From positions 1-58,077 of the forward strand of contig NZ_JALBYU010000033.1 in the NCBI RefSeq assembly GCF_029963765.1: a DNA stretch of 58,077 nucleotides. The letters run 5' to 3'. The stretch is from Pseudomonas sp. UYIF39. Lineage in GTDB: Bacteria > Pseudomonadota > Gammaproteobacteria > Pseudomonadales > Pseudomonadaceae. Under the pieces are notes generated by a model. It was not told the DNA's origin, made no database searches, and saw only the letters and a list, made by a program, of their open reading frames with translations. Position 1 is the first letter of the stretch. Each line of letters starts with the position of its first letter. A program made the position numbers and the translations under genes. Of this stretch, positions 26,488-35,927 are shown in pieces.

Positions 26488-26596
26488 AAAATCTCAAAGG
26501 GCGTGTGCCGCTCGAGGTTCGAAAGCGGCCAATACCAGTGCCCGCCTGGATGGCGAAGTGTCTTTGAGATAGGGGATTTGGAGCTTAGTTCCGAAG

Positions 26597-26621
26597 GGTG
26601 CGCCCACGAACGGGGCGCACC
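26597..26621 (-). terminator. Hairpin after desA, possible terminator
   Basis: GGTGCGCCC and GGGCGCACC form a nine-base stem just after the desA stop on the minus strand. There is no T run, so termination may be partial and some transcription could pass into the cyclase gene. Confidence 0.5.
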
Positions 26622-26632
26622 GATCAACGGCG

Positions 26633-27817
26633 TCAGACGGCGGCGGGGCGCAGGGAGTAGGTTTTCAACTGATCGGCGAAGTCGCGCAGGGATTGAATCC
26701 CGCTGGCTTCGGCTTCGTGTACCCAATCCTTGATGGCGGCCAGCATGTCGTGACCATTTGAGCTGGTCTTGACCCAGATCTGCTGCAAGGCCAGGCGTTT
26801 CTCGTAAATTACCTTCAGCGCCTGACTGTGCTCGAGCATGGTCTGGATGCGAATGTGGTGTTTGTCATCCAGCAGGCTGGTTTCCCGCGAGAGCAGGCGC
26901 TTGGCGCGGTGGAACTGGTGACGGACCGAGTGATCGACCTTTTCCAGCTCTTGTTTGACCAGCGGTGCGATCACCAATTTGCGGTACTGGGCCATGATCT
27001 GGAAGCGGTTGTTGAGGATCGCCATGGCGGTGTCCATGTCCAGGTTGCCTTTGCCTTCGACCCGATGGGCGATTGGCGCGACCCGCTGAACCTTGGCCAG
27101 ACGCAGGAAGCTGAAGACCTGGATCCAGGCCCAGCCGAGATCGAATTCCCACTTTTTCACCGACAGTTTTGCCGAATTAGGGTAGGTGTGATGGTTGTTA
27201 TGCAGTTCTTCGCCGCCGATCAGGATGCCCCATGGCACCAGATTGGTTGCCGCATCGCGGCATTCGAAGTTGCGGTAGCCGATGGCATGGCCCAGGCCAT
27301 TGACCACGCCGGCGGCCCAGACCGGGATCCACATCATCTGGATCGCCCAGATGGTGATGCCGATGGTGCCGAACAGCAGCAGGTCGATGACGCCCATGAT
27401 TGCCACGCCCAGCAGCGGGAAACGGCTGTACAGGTTGCGTTCGATCCAGTCTTCGGGGCAGTTCTTGCCGTAGATGCGCAGGGTCTCGGGGTTTTCCGCC
27501 TCGGCACGGTACAGCTCGGCGCCTTTGCGCAGAACGGTGGAAAGGCCCTTGATGACCGGGCTGTGCGGGTCATCGACGGTTTCGCATTTAGCGTGGTGCT
27601 TGCGGTGGATAGCAGTCCACTCACGGGTGTTCTGTGCCGTGGTCAGCCACAGCCAGAAGCGGAAGAAATGTTTCAGGCCAGCATTGAGCTCAAGCGAGCG
27701 ATGGGCTGAATAACGATGCAGATAGACCGTGACGCCGATAATCGTGACGTGGGTCATCAGCAGGGTGACTGCCACCAGTGACCAGGGCGACAAGCCGAGA
27801 AAACCTTCGTACCACAT
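26633..27817 (-). CDS. desA: Aerobic acyl-lipid/acyl-CoA delta-9 fatty acid desaturase
   Basis: This 394-residue membrane enzyme carries the three histidine boxes of the desaturase di-iron site: HRYSAHR (near residue 34), HRKHH (near 71) and HNNHH (near 204). Membrane segments flank them. It introduces a double bond into existing saturated acyl chains, adjusting membrane fluidity. P. aeruginosa DesA occupies the same place next to the PAS-GGDEF-EAL gene, supporting the symbol. It is divergent from that gene with 135 bases between. Confidence 0.9.
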   Translation of the reverse strand: MWYEGFLGLSPWSLVAVTLLMTHVTIIGVTVYLHRYSAHRSLELNAGLKHFFRFWLWLTTAQNTREWTAIHRKHHAKCETVDDPHSPVIKGLSTVLRKGAELYRAEAENPETLRIYGKNCPEDWIERNLYSRFPLLGVAIMGVIDLLLFGTIGITIWAIQMMWIPVWAAGVVNGLGHAIGYRNFECRDAATNLVPWGILIGGEELHNNHHTYPNSAKLSVKKWEFDLGWAWIQVFSFLRLAKVQRVAPIAHRVEGKGNLDMDTAMAILNNRFQIMAQYRKLVIAPLVKQELEKVDHSVRHQFHRAKRLLSRETSLLDDKHHIRIQTMLEHSQALKVIYEKRLALQQIWVKTSSNGHDMLAAIKDWVHEAEASGIQSLRDFADQLKTYSLRPAAV

Positions 27818-27952
27818 AGGCTATTGGGCCCTCGATAAAGAAATAAACAGCCGTTGCATTATCACTTAGCTCACAGATAAAACCAGTCGCCCTTTCAGAT
27901 AAGAGTGGCTGGATGTTTCTTTAAACTATAATCCCATCCTTTTTGCAGGGAC

Positions 27953-29890
27953 ATGGACGACCGAATGTCTGCCACCTATCGCGATGCTTTGCGTGCAGCA
28001 CTGCTTTACCTTCTGGTTTCTGTAGGTTGGCTGCTGTTCAGCGGTCATTTATTGAACAGTTTTTTCGATGGCTCCGCTGAGCTAATGCGATGGCAACTGA
28101 TCAACGGTTACGCCTGGGTGGTATTCAGTGCCGGTTTGATTTTTCTCGCTCGGGCGCGATTGTTTCGTTGTCTGGGGATCGGCGCAAAATTGCGTGAGCG
28201 CACTGAAGACCGCGAGCGTTTGCGTCAGGCGGCGGCGGTGTTCGATTGCACGCGTGAAGGGGTGCTGGTCACCGACAACAAAGGGTTGATCGTCCATGTA
28301 AACCGGGCCTTCATGGCAATCACCGGTTATCAGAGCGAGGAGGTGCTCGGCCAGCGCCCCAGTCTGTTCAAGTCCGGTCATCACCCGCCGGCTTTCTACC
28401 AGGCGATGTTCGCGGCACTCAACAGCACCGGTGAATGGAGCGGGGAAATCTGGAACCGCCGCAAAAGCGGCGAGACCTACCCGCAATGGCAGACCATCCG
28501 CGTCATTGACGACGAGTGGGGGCGGCGCAGCCATTACGTGGCAGTGTTTTCCGACATTAGCGCAATCAAGAATTCCGAACATGAGCTGACGCATCTGGCT
28601 CACTACGATCCGCTGACCGATCTGCCCAACCGCTTGCTGTTCACCGACCGCACCGAGCAGGCCCTGGCTTCGGCGCAGGCCCACAAGCGCGGCTGCGCGT
28701 TACTGATGATCGATCTTGATCACTTCAAGATGATCAACGACAGCCTCGGGCATAGCATTGGGGACCAGTTGCTCAAGGGCGTGGCCGAACGTTTGAAAGC
28801 GATGGTCGGTCCGGGAATCACGCTGGCGCGCCTCGGCGGTGACGAGTTCGCCGTGCTGGCTGAAAGCTGTCCGCAAATGGTGCACGCGGCGGCGCTGGCT
28901 CAGCGGATCATCGATGGCCTCAAAGAACCGTTCCAGATCGACGGGCATCAGTTGTTTGTCAATATTAGCGTCGGCATCAGCCTGTTCCCCAGCGACGCCT
29001 TGAGCTCCGAGCAGTTGTTGCGTAACTCCGACTCGGCGCTGTTCAAGGCCAAGAGTGTAGGCCGCAACGGCTACGCCCTCTATACCGAAGAATTGACCGC
29101 CCACGCCCAGCAGCGGGTCGAAACTGCATTCGAATTGCGCCGTGCGCTGGAGCAGCAGGAGTTGCGGGTTTATTACCAGCCGGTTCACGACCTCAAGACC
29201 AGCCGCCTGATCGGCGTCGAGGCATTGGTGCGCTGGGAGCATCCACAGCGAGGGTTGGTGTCGCCGGCAGAATTCATTCCCATTGCCGAGCGCACGGGTC
29301 TGATCGCTGAAATTGATGCCTGGGTGATGCGCCAGGCGTGTGAGCAGATGTGCCAGTGGCAGCAGGCCGGGGTGGTGTTGTCGTTTGTCGCGGTGAATGT
29401 TTCTTCTCGATTGTTCGCCCGCCGTGAGTTGTTTGGGCAGGTGGCGAAGGTGCTGAACGAAACCGGGCTGGACCCTGCCTGCCTGGAGCTGGAAGTTACC
29501 GAGAGCGCTGTGATGGATGACCCGGAAGTCGCGCTGGAGCAGATGCACAGGTTGCGTGAATTAGGTGTGCGGCTGGCCATCGATGACTTCGGTACAGGCT
29601 ATTCGTCGTTGCTGCGCCTCAAGCGAATGCCGGTGCAGAAACTCAAGATCGATCAGGGCTTCGTGGCTGGGTTGCCGTGGGATGAGGATGACGCGGCGAT
29701 TGTTCGGGTGATCATCGCGCTGGCCCAGAGCATGGGGATGCAGGTTCACGCCGAGGGGATCGAGCAGGTCGAGCAGGCGGGCTTCCTGCTCGAGCACGGC
29801 TGCGATCTGGGGCAGGGGTACTGGTTTGGGCGGCCAGTGCCGGCCGGGCAGTTGGATTGGGACCGGACTCCACAGATTCTCCAGCACTGA
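27953..29890 (+). CDS. pipA: Membrane PAS-GGDEF-EAL protein (PipA-like c-di-GMP enzyme)
   Basis: The 645-residue protein has two membrane segments (residues about 12-31 and 45-68), a PAS domain (about 88-205), a GGDEF domain with intact GGDEF near residue 295, and an EAL domain with GVEALVRW near 421 and the conserved DDFGTGYSSL. Both catalytic cores look complete, so it may make or degrade c-di-GMP; the P. aeruginosa neighbour of desA (PA0285, PipA) is a phosphodiesterase. A TATAAT at 27927 could be its -10. The symbol rests on synteny. Confidence 0.85.
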   Translation: MDDRMSATYRDALRAALLYLLVSVGWLLFSGHLLNSFFDGSAELMRWQLINGYAWVVFSAGLIFLARARLFRCLGIGAKLRERTEDRERLRQAAAVFDCTREGVLVTDNKGLIVHVNRAFMAITGYQSEEVLGQRPSLFKSGHHPPAFYQAMFAALNSTGEWSGEIWNRRKSGETYPQWQTIRVIDDEWGRRSHYVAVFSDISAIKNSEHELTHLAHYDPLTDLPNRLLFTDRTEQALASAQAHKRGCALLMIDLDHFKMINDSLGHSIGDQLLKGVAERLKAMVGPGITLARLGGDEFAVLAESCPQMVHAAALAQRIIDGLKEPFQIDGHQLFVNISVGISLFPSDALSSEQLLRNSDSALFKAKSVGRNGYALYTEELTAHAQQRVETAFELRRALEQQELRVYYQPVHDLKTSRLIGVEALVRWEHPQRGLVSPAEFIPIAERTGLIAEIDAWVMRQACEQMCQWQQAGVVLSFVAVNVSSRLFARRELFGQVAKVLNETGLDPACLELEVTESAVMDDPEVALEQMHRLRELGVRLAIDDFGTGYSSLLRLKRMPVQKLKIDQGFVAGLPWDEDDAAIVRVIIALAQSMGMQVHAEGIEQVEQAGFLLEHGCDLGQGYWFGRPVPAGQLDWDRTPQILQH

Positions 29891-29923
29891 TCAGTTCTTG
29901 ATCATTTTTTTGGTTATATTAAA

Positions 29924-29948
29924 ATTCTTAAATAGTCTTTTTAAGAAT
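29924..29948. promoter_or_regulatory. Perfect nine-base inverted repeat upstream of oscA
   Basis: ATTCTTAAA-N7-TTTAAGAAT, 82 bases before the oscA start and 34 bases after the pipA stop. It resembles a dimer-binding site and is placed where CysB or another sulfur regulator could control oscA-sbp-cysTWA; it lacks a T run and is AT-rich, so a terminator is unlikely. Confidence 0.55.
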
Positions 29949-30029
29949 ATCAGCGCTTATCTACTATTGGTCTCACGCCGCAAGCAGTCTCGCCACTGCC
30001 AGGCAACCTCTAGTTGAAGGAGCAGCACC

Positions 30030-30212
30030 ATGAGCGCATCCCTGCGTAGCGTTGACGGCCAGGACGAAGCAACCATTTTGCGTGAGATCCAGAGCGCCTT
30101 GCGCGATCTGCGTTTTGGCGCAGTGGAAATCACCGTGCACAACGCCCAGGTGGTCCAGATCGAACGCAAAGAGAAATTCCGGTTGCAGAACCCAAGCAAC
30201 AAACCGAGTTAA
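30030..30212 (+). CDS. oscA: OscA small sulfur-starvation protein (YezD/DUF2292 family)
   Basis: The 60-residue protein has ILREIQSALRDLRFGAVEITVHNAQVVQIERKEKFR, the DUF2292 core. OscA was described in Pseudomonas as needed for use of organosulfur compounds under chromate stress and is encoded just before sbp, as here. AAGGAGCAGCACC precedes the ATG. The 71-base gap to sbp suggests co-transcription. Confidence 0.88.
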   Translation: MSASLRSVDGQDEATILREIQSALRDLRFGAVEITVHNAQVVQIERKEKFRLQNPSNKPS

Positions 30213-30283
30213 AAAACCGGCAGCCCGATTCCAGCACCCCATAAGAAAAAGCCAACACAATCAGAATTCCAGGAGCTTTCACC

Positions 30284-31297
30284 ATGTCGTCGATTCGTCA
30301 TTTCGCTTTGGCCGCCTTGGCCGGTGCCCTTTTTGCTGGTTCCGCGGTTGCCAAGGATTACGAACTGCTCAACGTGTCGTACGACCCGACTCGCGAGCTG
30401 TATCAGGACTACAACGCTGAATTCGTCAAGTTCTGGCAGAAAGACCACGCTGGCGACAACGTGAAAATCCAGCAGTCCCACGGTGGTTCGGGCAAGCAGG
30501 GTCGGGCAGTGATCGACGGTCTGCGCGCCGACGTGGTGACCTTGGCCCTGGCCGGTGACATCGACGAAATCGCCAAACTCGGAAAGACCCTGCCGGCGGA
30601 TTGGCAGAAGCGTCTGCCGGAAGCGAGTACGCCTTACACCTCGACCATCGTGTTCCTGGTGCGCAAGGGCAACCCTAAAGGCATCAAGGACTGGGGCGAC
30701 CTGACCAAGAACGGCGTGGAAGTCATCACCCCGAACCCGAAAACCTCCGGCGGCGCACGCTGGAACTTCCTCGCGGCGTGGGCCTATGGCCTGAAAGCCA
30801 ATGGCGGTAACGAAGCGAAAGCCAAGGAATACGTGCAAACCCTGTTCAAGCACGTGCCTGTGCTGGACACCGGTGCTCGCGGTTCGACCATTACCTTCGT
30901 CAACAACGGTCAGGGCGACGTGTTGCTGGCCTGGGAAAACGAAGCCTTCCTGGCCCTGAAAGAAGACGGTGGCGCTGACAAGTTCGACATTGTCGTGCCT
31001 TCGCTGTCGATCCTCGCCGAACCTCCGGTCGCCGTGGTCGACAAGAACGCCGAGAAAAAGGGCAACACCGAGATCGCCGAAGCGTACCTCAAGCACCTGT
31101 ACAGCCCGGCCGGTCAGGAAATCGCGGCAAAAAACTTCTATCGTCCACGTGACAAGGACGTTGCCGCCAAGTACGCCAAACAGTTCCCGACACTGGACCT
31201 GGTGACCATCGACAAGGACTTCGGCGGCTGGAAAACCGCTCAACCGAAATTCTTCAACGACGGTGGCGTATTCGACCAGATTTATCAGGCGCAATAA
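30284..31297 (+). CDS. sbp: Periplasmic sulfate-binding protein
   Basis: The 337-residue protein has a signal peptide (cut after AGSAVA) and mature start KDYELLNVSYDPTRELYQDYN, diagnostic for Sbp. QSHGGSGKQGRAVIDGL, TPNPKTSGGARWNFLAAWAY and LLAWENEA contain the sulfate-contact residues of the family. It feeds the CysTWA importer. AGGAGC precedes the ATG. A perfect palindrome follows before cysT. Confidence 0.95.
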   Translation: MSSIRHFALAALAGALFAGSAVAKDYELLNVSYDPTRELYQDYNAEFVKFWQKDHAGDNVKIQQSHGGSGKQGRAVIDGLRADVVTLALAGDIDEIAKLGKTLPADWQKRLPEASTPYTSTIVFLVRKGNPKGIKDWGDLTKNGVEVITPNPKTSGGARWNFLAAWAYGLKANGGNEAKAKEYVQTLFKHVPVLDTGARGSTITFVNNGQGDVLLAWENEAFLALKEDGGADKFDIVVPSLSILAEPPVAVVDKNAEKKGNTEIAEAYLKHLYSPAGQEIAAKNFYRPRDKDVAAKYAKQFPTLDLVTIDKDFGGWKTAQPKFFNDGGVFDQIYQAQ

Positions 31298-31318
31298 CCT
31301 GAAATAAGCCATAAAACG

Positions 31319-31342
31319 AGCCTCGAATTGCAATTCGAGGCT
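31319..31342 (+). promoter_or_regulatory. Palindromic hairpin between sbp and cysT
   Basis: AGCCTCGAATT and AATTCGAGGCT form an 11-base perfect stem around GC, 22 bases after the sbp stop. Such hairpins often protect the 3' end of a binding-protein message and give it a higher level than the permease genes. Confidence 0.7.
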
Positions 31343-31368
31343 TTGCGCGTTCTCAACCAAGGACTTTT

Positions 31369-32187
31369 ATGTCGCGTCGTATTTCCCCCGTCATACCCGG
31401 CTTCGGGCTGACGCTGGGCTACACCTTGGTGTACCTCAGCCTGATTGTGCTTATTCCACTGGCGGCGATGTTCGTGCATGCCGCTCAACTCACCTGGGAC
31501 CAGTTCTGGGCGATTATCTCGGCGCCACGGGTGCTGGCGGCGTTGAAGCTGAGCTTTGGCACCGCGCTCTATGCCGCGATCATCAACGGCATCATCGGCA
31601 CGCTGCTGGCCTGGGTCCTGGTGCGCTACACCTTCCCTGGACGCAAAGTCATTGACGCGATGATCGACCTGCCGTTCGCGCTGCCCACTGCCGTGGCCGG
31701 TATCGCGCTCACTGCGTTGTACACCCCCACAGGATTGGTGGGTCAGTTTGCAGCGGACGTGGGTTTCAAGATCGCGTATACCCCCCTCGGCATCACCCTT
31801 GCCCTCACTTTTGTGACACTTCCATTCGTAGTACGTACGGTACAGCCAGTATTGGCTGATATCCCGCGTGAAGTGGAAGAAGCGGCGGCGTGCCTGGGAG
31901 CAAAACCGTTGCAGGTTTTCCGCCATATTCTGGTGCCCGCGCTGCTGCCAGCCTGGCTGACCGGTTTCGCGTTGGCCTTTGCCCGCGGGGTCGGCGAGTA
32001 CGGTTCGGTGATTTTCATTGCCGGCAACATGCCGATGAAAACCGAGATCCTGCCGCTGCTGATCATGGTCAAGCTCGACCAGTACGATTACACCGGTGCC
32101 ACGTCCATTGGTGTACTGATGCTGGTGGTTTCTTTCGTCCTGTTGCTGCTGATCAACTTGCTGCAGCGGCGCATCGAAACCCCATAA
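31369..32187 (+). CDS. cysT: Sulfate ABC transporter permease CysT
   Basis: The 272-residue inner-membrane protein has about six membrane segments and the permease EAA loop EEAAACLGAKPLQVFRHILVPALLP that contacts CysA. FPGRKVIDAMIDLPFALPTAVAGIALTALY is typical of CysT (CysU). It sits between sbp and cysW in the standard order; ATG 31369 directly precedes SRRISPVIPGFGL. Confidence 0.95.
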   Translation: MSRRISPVIPGFGLTLGYTLVYLSLIVLIPLAAMFVHAAQLTWDQFWAIISAPRVLAALKLSFGTALYAAIINGIIGTLLAWVLVRYTFPGRKVIDAMIDLPFALPTAVAGIALTALYTPTGLVGQFAADVGFKIAYTPLGITLALTFVTLPFVVRTVQPVLADIPREVEEAAACLGAKPLQVFRHILVPALLPAWLTGFALAFARGVGEYGSVIFIAGNMPMKTEILPLLIMVKLDQYDYTGATSIGVLMLVVSFVLLLLINLLQRRIETP

Positions 32188-32199
32188 GGAGGCGCGAAA

Positions 32200-33072
32200 A
32201 TGTCCCAATCGTCTATTAGCGCCGCTTCCTCGGCCAACGCCGCCCGCCGTGGCAGTGCCACTTCGCGGCGAATCCTGATCAGCCTTGGCTGGTTGGTCTT
32301 TGCGCTGTTTCTGTTGCTGCCACTGTTTATCGTGGTGTCCCAGGGACTGAAAAATGGCCTCGGTGCGTTCTTCACCGCGATCTTCGAACCCGACGCTTTG
32401 TCGGCCCTGAAACTCACGGTGATCGCCGTGCTGATTTCAGTGCCGCTGAACCTGGTGTTCGGTGTCAGCGCTGCATGGTGCGTGAGCAAGTACTCGTTCC
32501 GCGGCAAGAGCATGCTGGTGACCCTGATCGACTTGCCGTTTTCGGTGTCGCCGGTCATCGCCGGTCTGGTCTACGTGCTGATGTTCGGTGCTCAGGGCCT
32601 GTTCGGTCCTTGGTTGCAGGACCATGACATCCAGATTGTCTTCGCCTTGCCGGGCATCGTGCTGGCGACGATTTTCGTCACCGTACCGTTCGTGGCGCGC
32701 GAGCTGATCCCGCTGATGCAGGAACAAGGCACGCAGGAAGAAGAGGCCGCGCGCCTGCTCGGGGCCAATGGCTGGCAGATGTTCTGGCACGTCACTGTTC
32801 CCAACATCAAGTGGGGCCTGATCTACGGCGTAGTGCTGTGTACGGCGCGGGCCATGGGTGAATTCGGTGCGGTGTCGGTGGTTTCCGGGCACATTCGCGG
32901 GGTGACCAACACCCTGCCGCTGCACGTCGAGATCCTCTACAACGAATACAACCACGTGGCCGCGTTCGCCGTGGCGAGCCTGTTGCTGATCCTGGCGCTC
33001 TTCATCCTGCTGCTCAAGCAGTGGAGCGAAAACCGTATTAACCGCCTGCGCGCCAGCGCCGCGGAGGAATAA
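32200..33072 (+). CDS. cysW: Sulfate ABC transporter permease CysW
   Basis: The 290-residue partner permease has about six membrane segments, the EAA loop EEAARLLGANGWQMFWHVTVPNI, and the CysW-typical RAMGEFGAVSVVSGHIRG. AGGAGGCG lies eight bases before ATG 32200. The cysT stop is 12 bases upstream and cysA starts four bases downstream. Confidence 0.95.
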   Translation: MSQSSISAASSANAARRGSATSRRILISLGWLVFALFLLLPLFIVVSQGLKNGLGAFFTAIFEPDALSALKLTVIAVLISVPLNLVFGVSAAWCVSKYSFRGKSMLVTLIDLPFSVSPVIAGLVYVLMFGAQGLFGPWLQDHDIQIVFALPGIVLATIFVTVPFVARELIPLMQEQGTQEEEAARLLGANGWQMFWHVTVPNIKWGLIYGVVLCTARAMGEFGAVSVVSGHIRGVTNTLPLHVEILYNEYNHVAAFAVASLLLILALFILLLKQWSENRINRLRASAAEE

Positions 33073-33075
33073 GTC

Positions 33076-34065
<990 letters not shown>

Positions 34066-34068
34066 AAC

Positions 34069-34161
34069 ATCGTCGGAGCGCCGCCCGGAGCAAGCTCGCT
34101 CCCACAGGGGTTCTATGCACACCATAGATCCAATGTGGGAGCGAGCTTGCTCGCGATGGCG
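34069..34161. repeat. REP inverted pair, CGTCGGAGCGCCGCC subtype
   Basis: The left arm is a variant (CATCGTCGGAGCGCCGCCCG then GAGCAAGCTCGCTCCCACAG) and the right arm is canonical. The same variant occurs at 53858, which indicates a distinct subfamily. Confidence 0.88.
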
Positions 34162-34163
34162 TC

Positions 34164-34688
34164 TTATGCCGCAGCGCGATTCGGATTGACCCGCATACCA
34201 CCCACCCGCGCCTCGACCTGCTCTTTGAGGTCATGCAGTAACCCCAGCAAAAACGCCAACTCAACCACCACAAACAACGGCCCGACAATCAACCCCGTCA
34301 CATCATCGACGAACGCCGGTTTGCGTCCTTCGTAGTGATGACCGACAAACTGAATCGCCCAACCCACCACAAACATCCCGATGCCGCTCGCCAGCCAGAC
34401 CAGCGTGCTTTGCTGCGCGAGCACATGTCCCAGCCAAACACAAAGGCCCAGCAACACGGTCATCAGCACGCCCAGCCGTAACTCCAGTCGCAGATAAAAC
34501 CACGCCGAAGCCAGCGCCAAAAGCACTGCCGGTGACACCCAAGCCCCGGCCAGCGGCCACTCGGGCCGTGACAGCAGCACGGCAACGGCGCCAACGATCA
34601 GCGGAATACCGATAAAGTGGGTGGCAATATTGCGCGGGTCACGGTGGTAGGCGGCGTATTGACTGAGATGGTCGACGAGGCTTTTCAT
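34164..34688 (-). CDS. Mpo1-like (DUF962) membrane protein
   Basis: The 174-residue protein starts MKSLVDHLSQYAAYHRDPRNIATHFIG, then has about four membrane segments and VGHHYEGRKPAFVDD. These His-rich motifs are those of the Mpo1/YGL010w family, Fe-dependent dioxygenases acting on 2-hydroxy fatty acids in yeast; the bacterial role is inferred only. AGGAGGAAC precedes ATG 34688, which is better supported than the longer frame to 34733. It is divergent from the Crp/Fnr gene, with 84 bases between starts. Confidence 0.82.
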   Translation of the reverse strand: MKSLVDHLSQYAAYHRDPRNIATHFIGIPLIVGAVAVLLSRPEWPLAGAWVSPAVLLALASAWFYLRLELRLGVLMTVLLGLCVWLGHVLAQQSTLVWLASGIGMFVVGWAIQFVGHHYEGRKPAFVDDVTGLIVGPLFVVVELAFLLGLLHDLKEQVEARVGGMRVNPNRAAA

Positions 34689-34772
34689 TGTTGTTCCTCC
34701 TGTTGGGTGATGGATCATGCCCCGGGTCCACATTTCGCTCTGTCAGGCAGGCGACAATCTTTAGGAGTTTTC

Positions 34773-35459
34773 ATGGATATGCAGGTCTGGCGTCCACGCC
34801 TGATGAGTGGCCAGTGGTTCAGCCATTTACCTGTTTCCTTGCAGGATAGTCTGCTGGCCGCCGCCAGGGTGCGGCGGTTGTCGCCAGGCCAGCGGCTGTT
34901 CAAGCGCGGCGATCCACCGTGCGGGCTGTACGCGGTGCTCGAAGGTTCGGTGCGCATCGGCGCAGTGAGCGAGCAGGGCAAGGAGGCGCTGTTGAGCCTG
35001 GTGGAGTCGCCCCACTGGTTCGGCGAAATCTGCCTGTTTGATGGCCAGCCGCGCACTCATGATGCGGTCGGTCTGGGTCATTGCGTCCTGTTGCACATCC
35101 CGCAAACCGCGCTACTGACGTTGCTTGATGAACAACCGGCGTACTGGCGGCAACTGGCACTGCTGATGAGCCAGAAACTGCGACTGACCTTCATCAATCT
35201 CGAACAATTGAGCCTGATGCCAGTCGCCGCTCGATTGGCTCATCGCTTGCTGATGATCGCCGAGGGTTACGGCGAAATCGACCCGCCGCGACGGGTGTTG
35301 CAACTGCCCCAGGAACAATTGGCGTCGATGCTTTCGCTGTCGCGCCAGACCACCAACCAGATTCTCAATGACTTGCAGGGGCAGGGGATTGTGAATCTCA
35401 AGTACGGCGAGATCGAGATTCTGGATGCGCAACGATTGCGGATGTTGGCGATTATCTAA
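34773..35459 (+). CDS. Crp/Fnr family transcription regulator
   Basis: The 228-residue protein has a cyclic-nucleotide-type beta-roll (about residues 20-135; FKRGDPPCGLYAVLEGSVRIG, WFGEICLFDG) and a winged helix with recognition helix LASMLSLSRQTTNQILNDL. The N-terminal Cys cluster of Fnr is absent, so oxygen sensing by an iron-sulfur cluster is unlikely. TAGGAG precedes ATG 34773. It may control the divergent Mpo1-like gene. Confidence 0.88.
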   Translation: MDMQVWRPRLMSGQWFSHLPVSLQDSLLAAARVRRLSPGQRLFKRGDPPCGLYAVLEGSVRIGAVSEQGKEALLSLVESPHWFGEICLFDGQPRTHDAVGLGHCVLLHIPQTALLTLLDEQPAYWRQLALLMSQKLRLTFINLEQLSLMPVAARLAHRLLMIAEGYGEIDPPRRVLQLPQEQLASMLSLSRQTTNQILNDLQGQGIVNLKYGEIEILDAQRLRMLAII

Positions 35460-35529
35460 AACCCGGCGTTAGTGGTGGGCTTTGGACGCGAAGGCGCCTA
35501 GCCTGTGATGACGACAATCGAGGTGTGCC

Positions 35530-35895
35530 ATGCGTGTGCTGTTAGTGGAAGACGAACCGGAGACCGCCAAACTCCTGGCTAAAGGTCTGAACGAGGCAAG
35601 TTACTCAGTCGATGTGGCGGTCAACGGTATGGACGGCCGTCGTTTCATCGAGTCTGGCGAATACGAGCTGATCATCCTCGACGTGATGCTGCCCGGGCTC
35701 AATGGCTGGCAGTTGCTGCAGCAGATCCGCAAGCTCGGTGATACGCCGGTGCTGTTCCTGACCACCAAGGACGGCATCGAGGATCGCCTGCGCGATCTGG
35801 AGTTGCATGAGGATGATTACCTGCTCAAGCCGTTTGCCGTGAGTGAACTGGTGAAGCGAGTGCGCAAGTTGTTGCGGCGGGATCGGGGGCGCTGA
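35530..35895 (+). CDS. Receiver-only response regulator (truncated OmpR/CopR type)
   Basis: The 121-residue protein is a complete receiver domain close to the CopR/IrlR metal-response type: acidic pocket VEDEPETAKLLAKGLNEA, phospho-acceptor D52 in LIILDVMLPGLNGW, switch region and Lys in DDYLLKPFAVSELV. It stops at RRDRGR exactly where the linker to the winged-helix domain would begin, and no helix-turn-helix remnant follows before the convergent AraC gene. It is either a stand-alone receiver or the stump of a truncated regulator. No histidine kinase is adjacent. Confidence 0.8.
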   Translation: MRVLLVEDEPETAKLLAKGLNEASYSVDVAVNGMDGRRFIESGEYELIILDVMLPGLNGWQLLQQIRKLGDTPVLFLTTKDGIEDRLRDLELHEDDYLLKPFAVSELVKRVRKLLRRDRGR

Positions 35896-35927
35896 GGCCA
35901 GACGAGGCAACACACCTCCCGGATCCT

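Noticed and set aside
34164..34688. Mpo1-like gene as a rhomboid or phospholipase
   Set aside because: The AYHRDPRN and GHHYEGRKPAF motifs fit the DUF962/Mpo1 family and no catalytic Ser motif is present.
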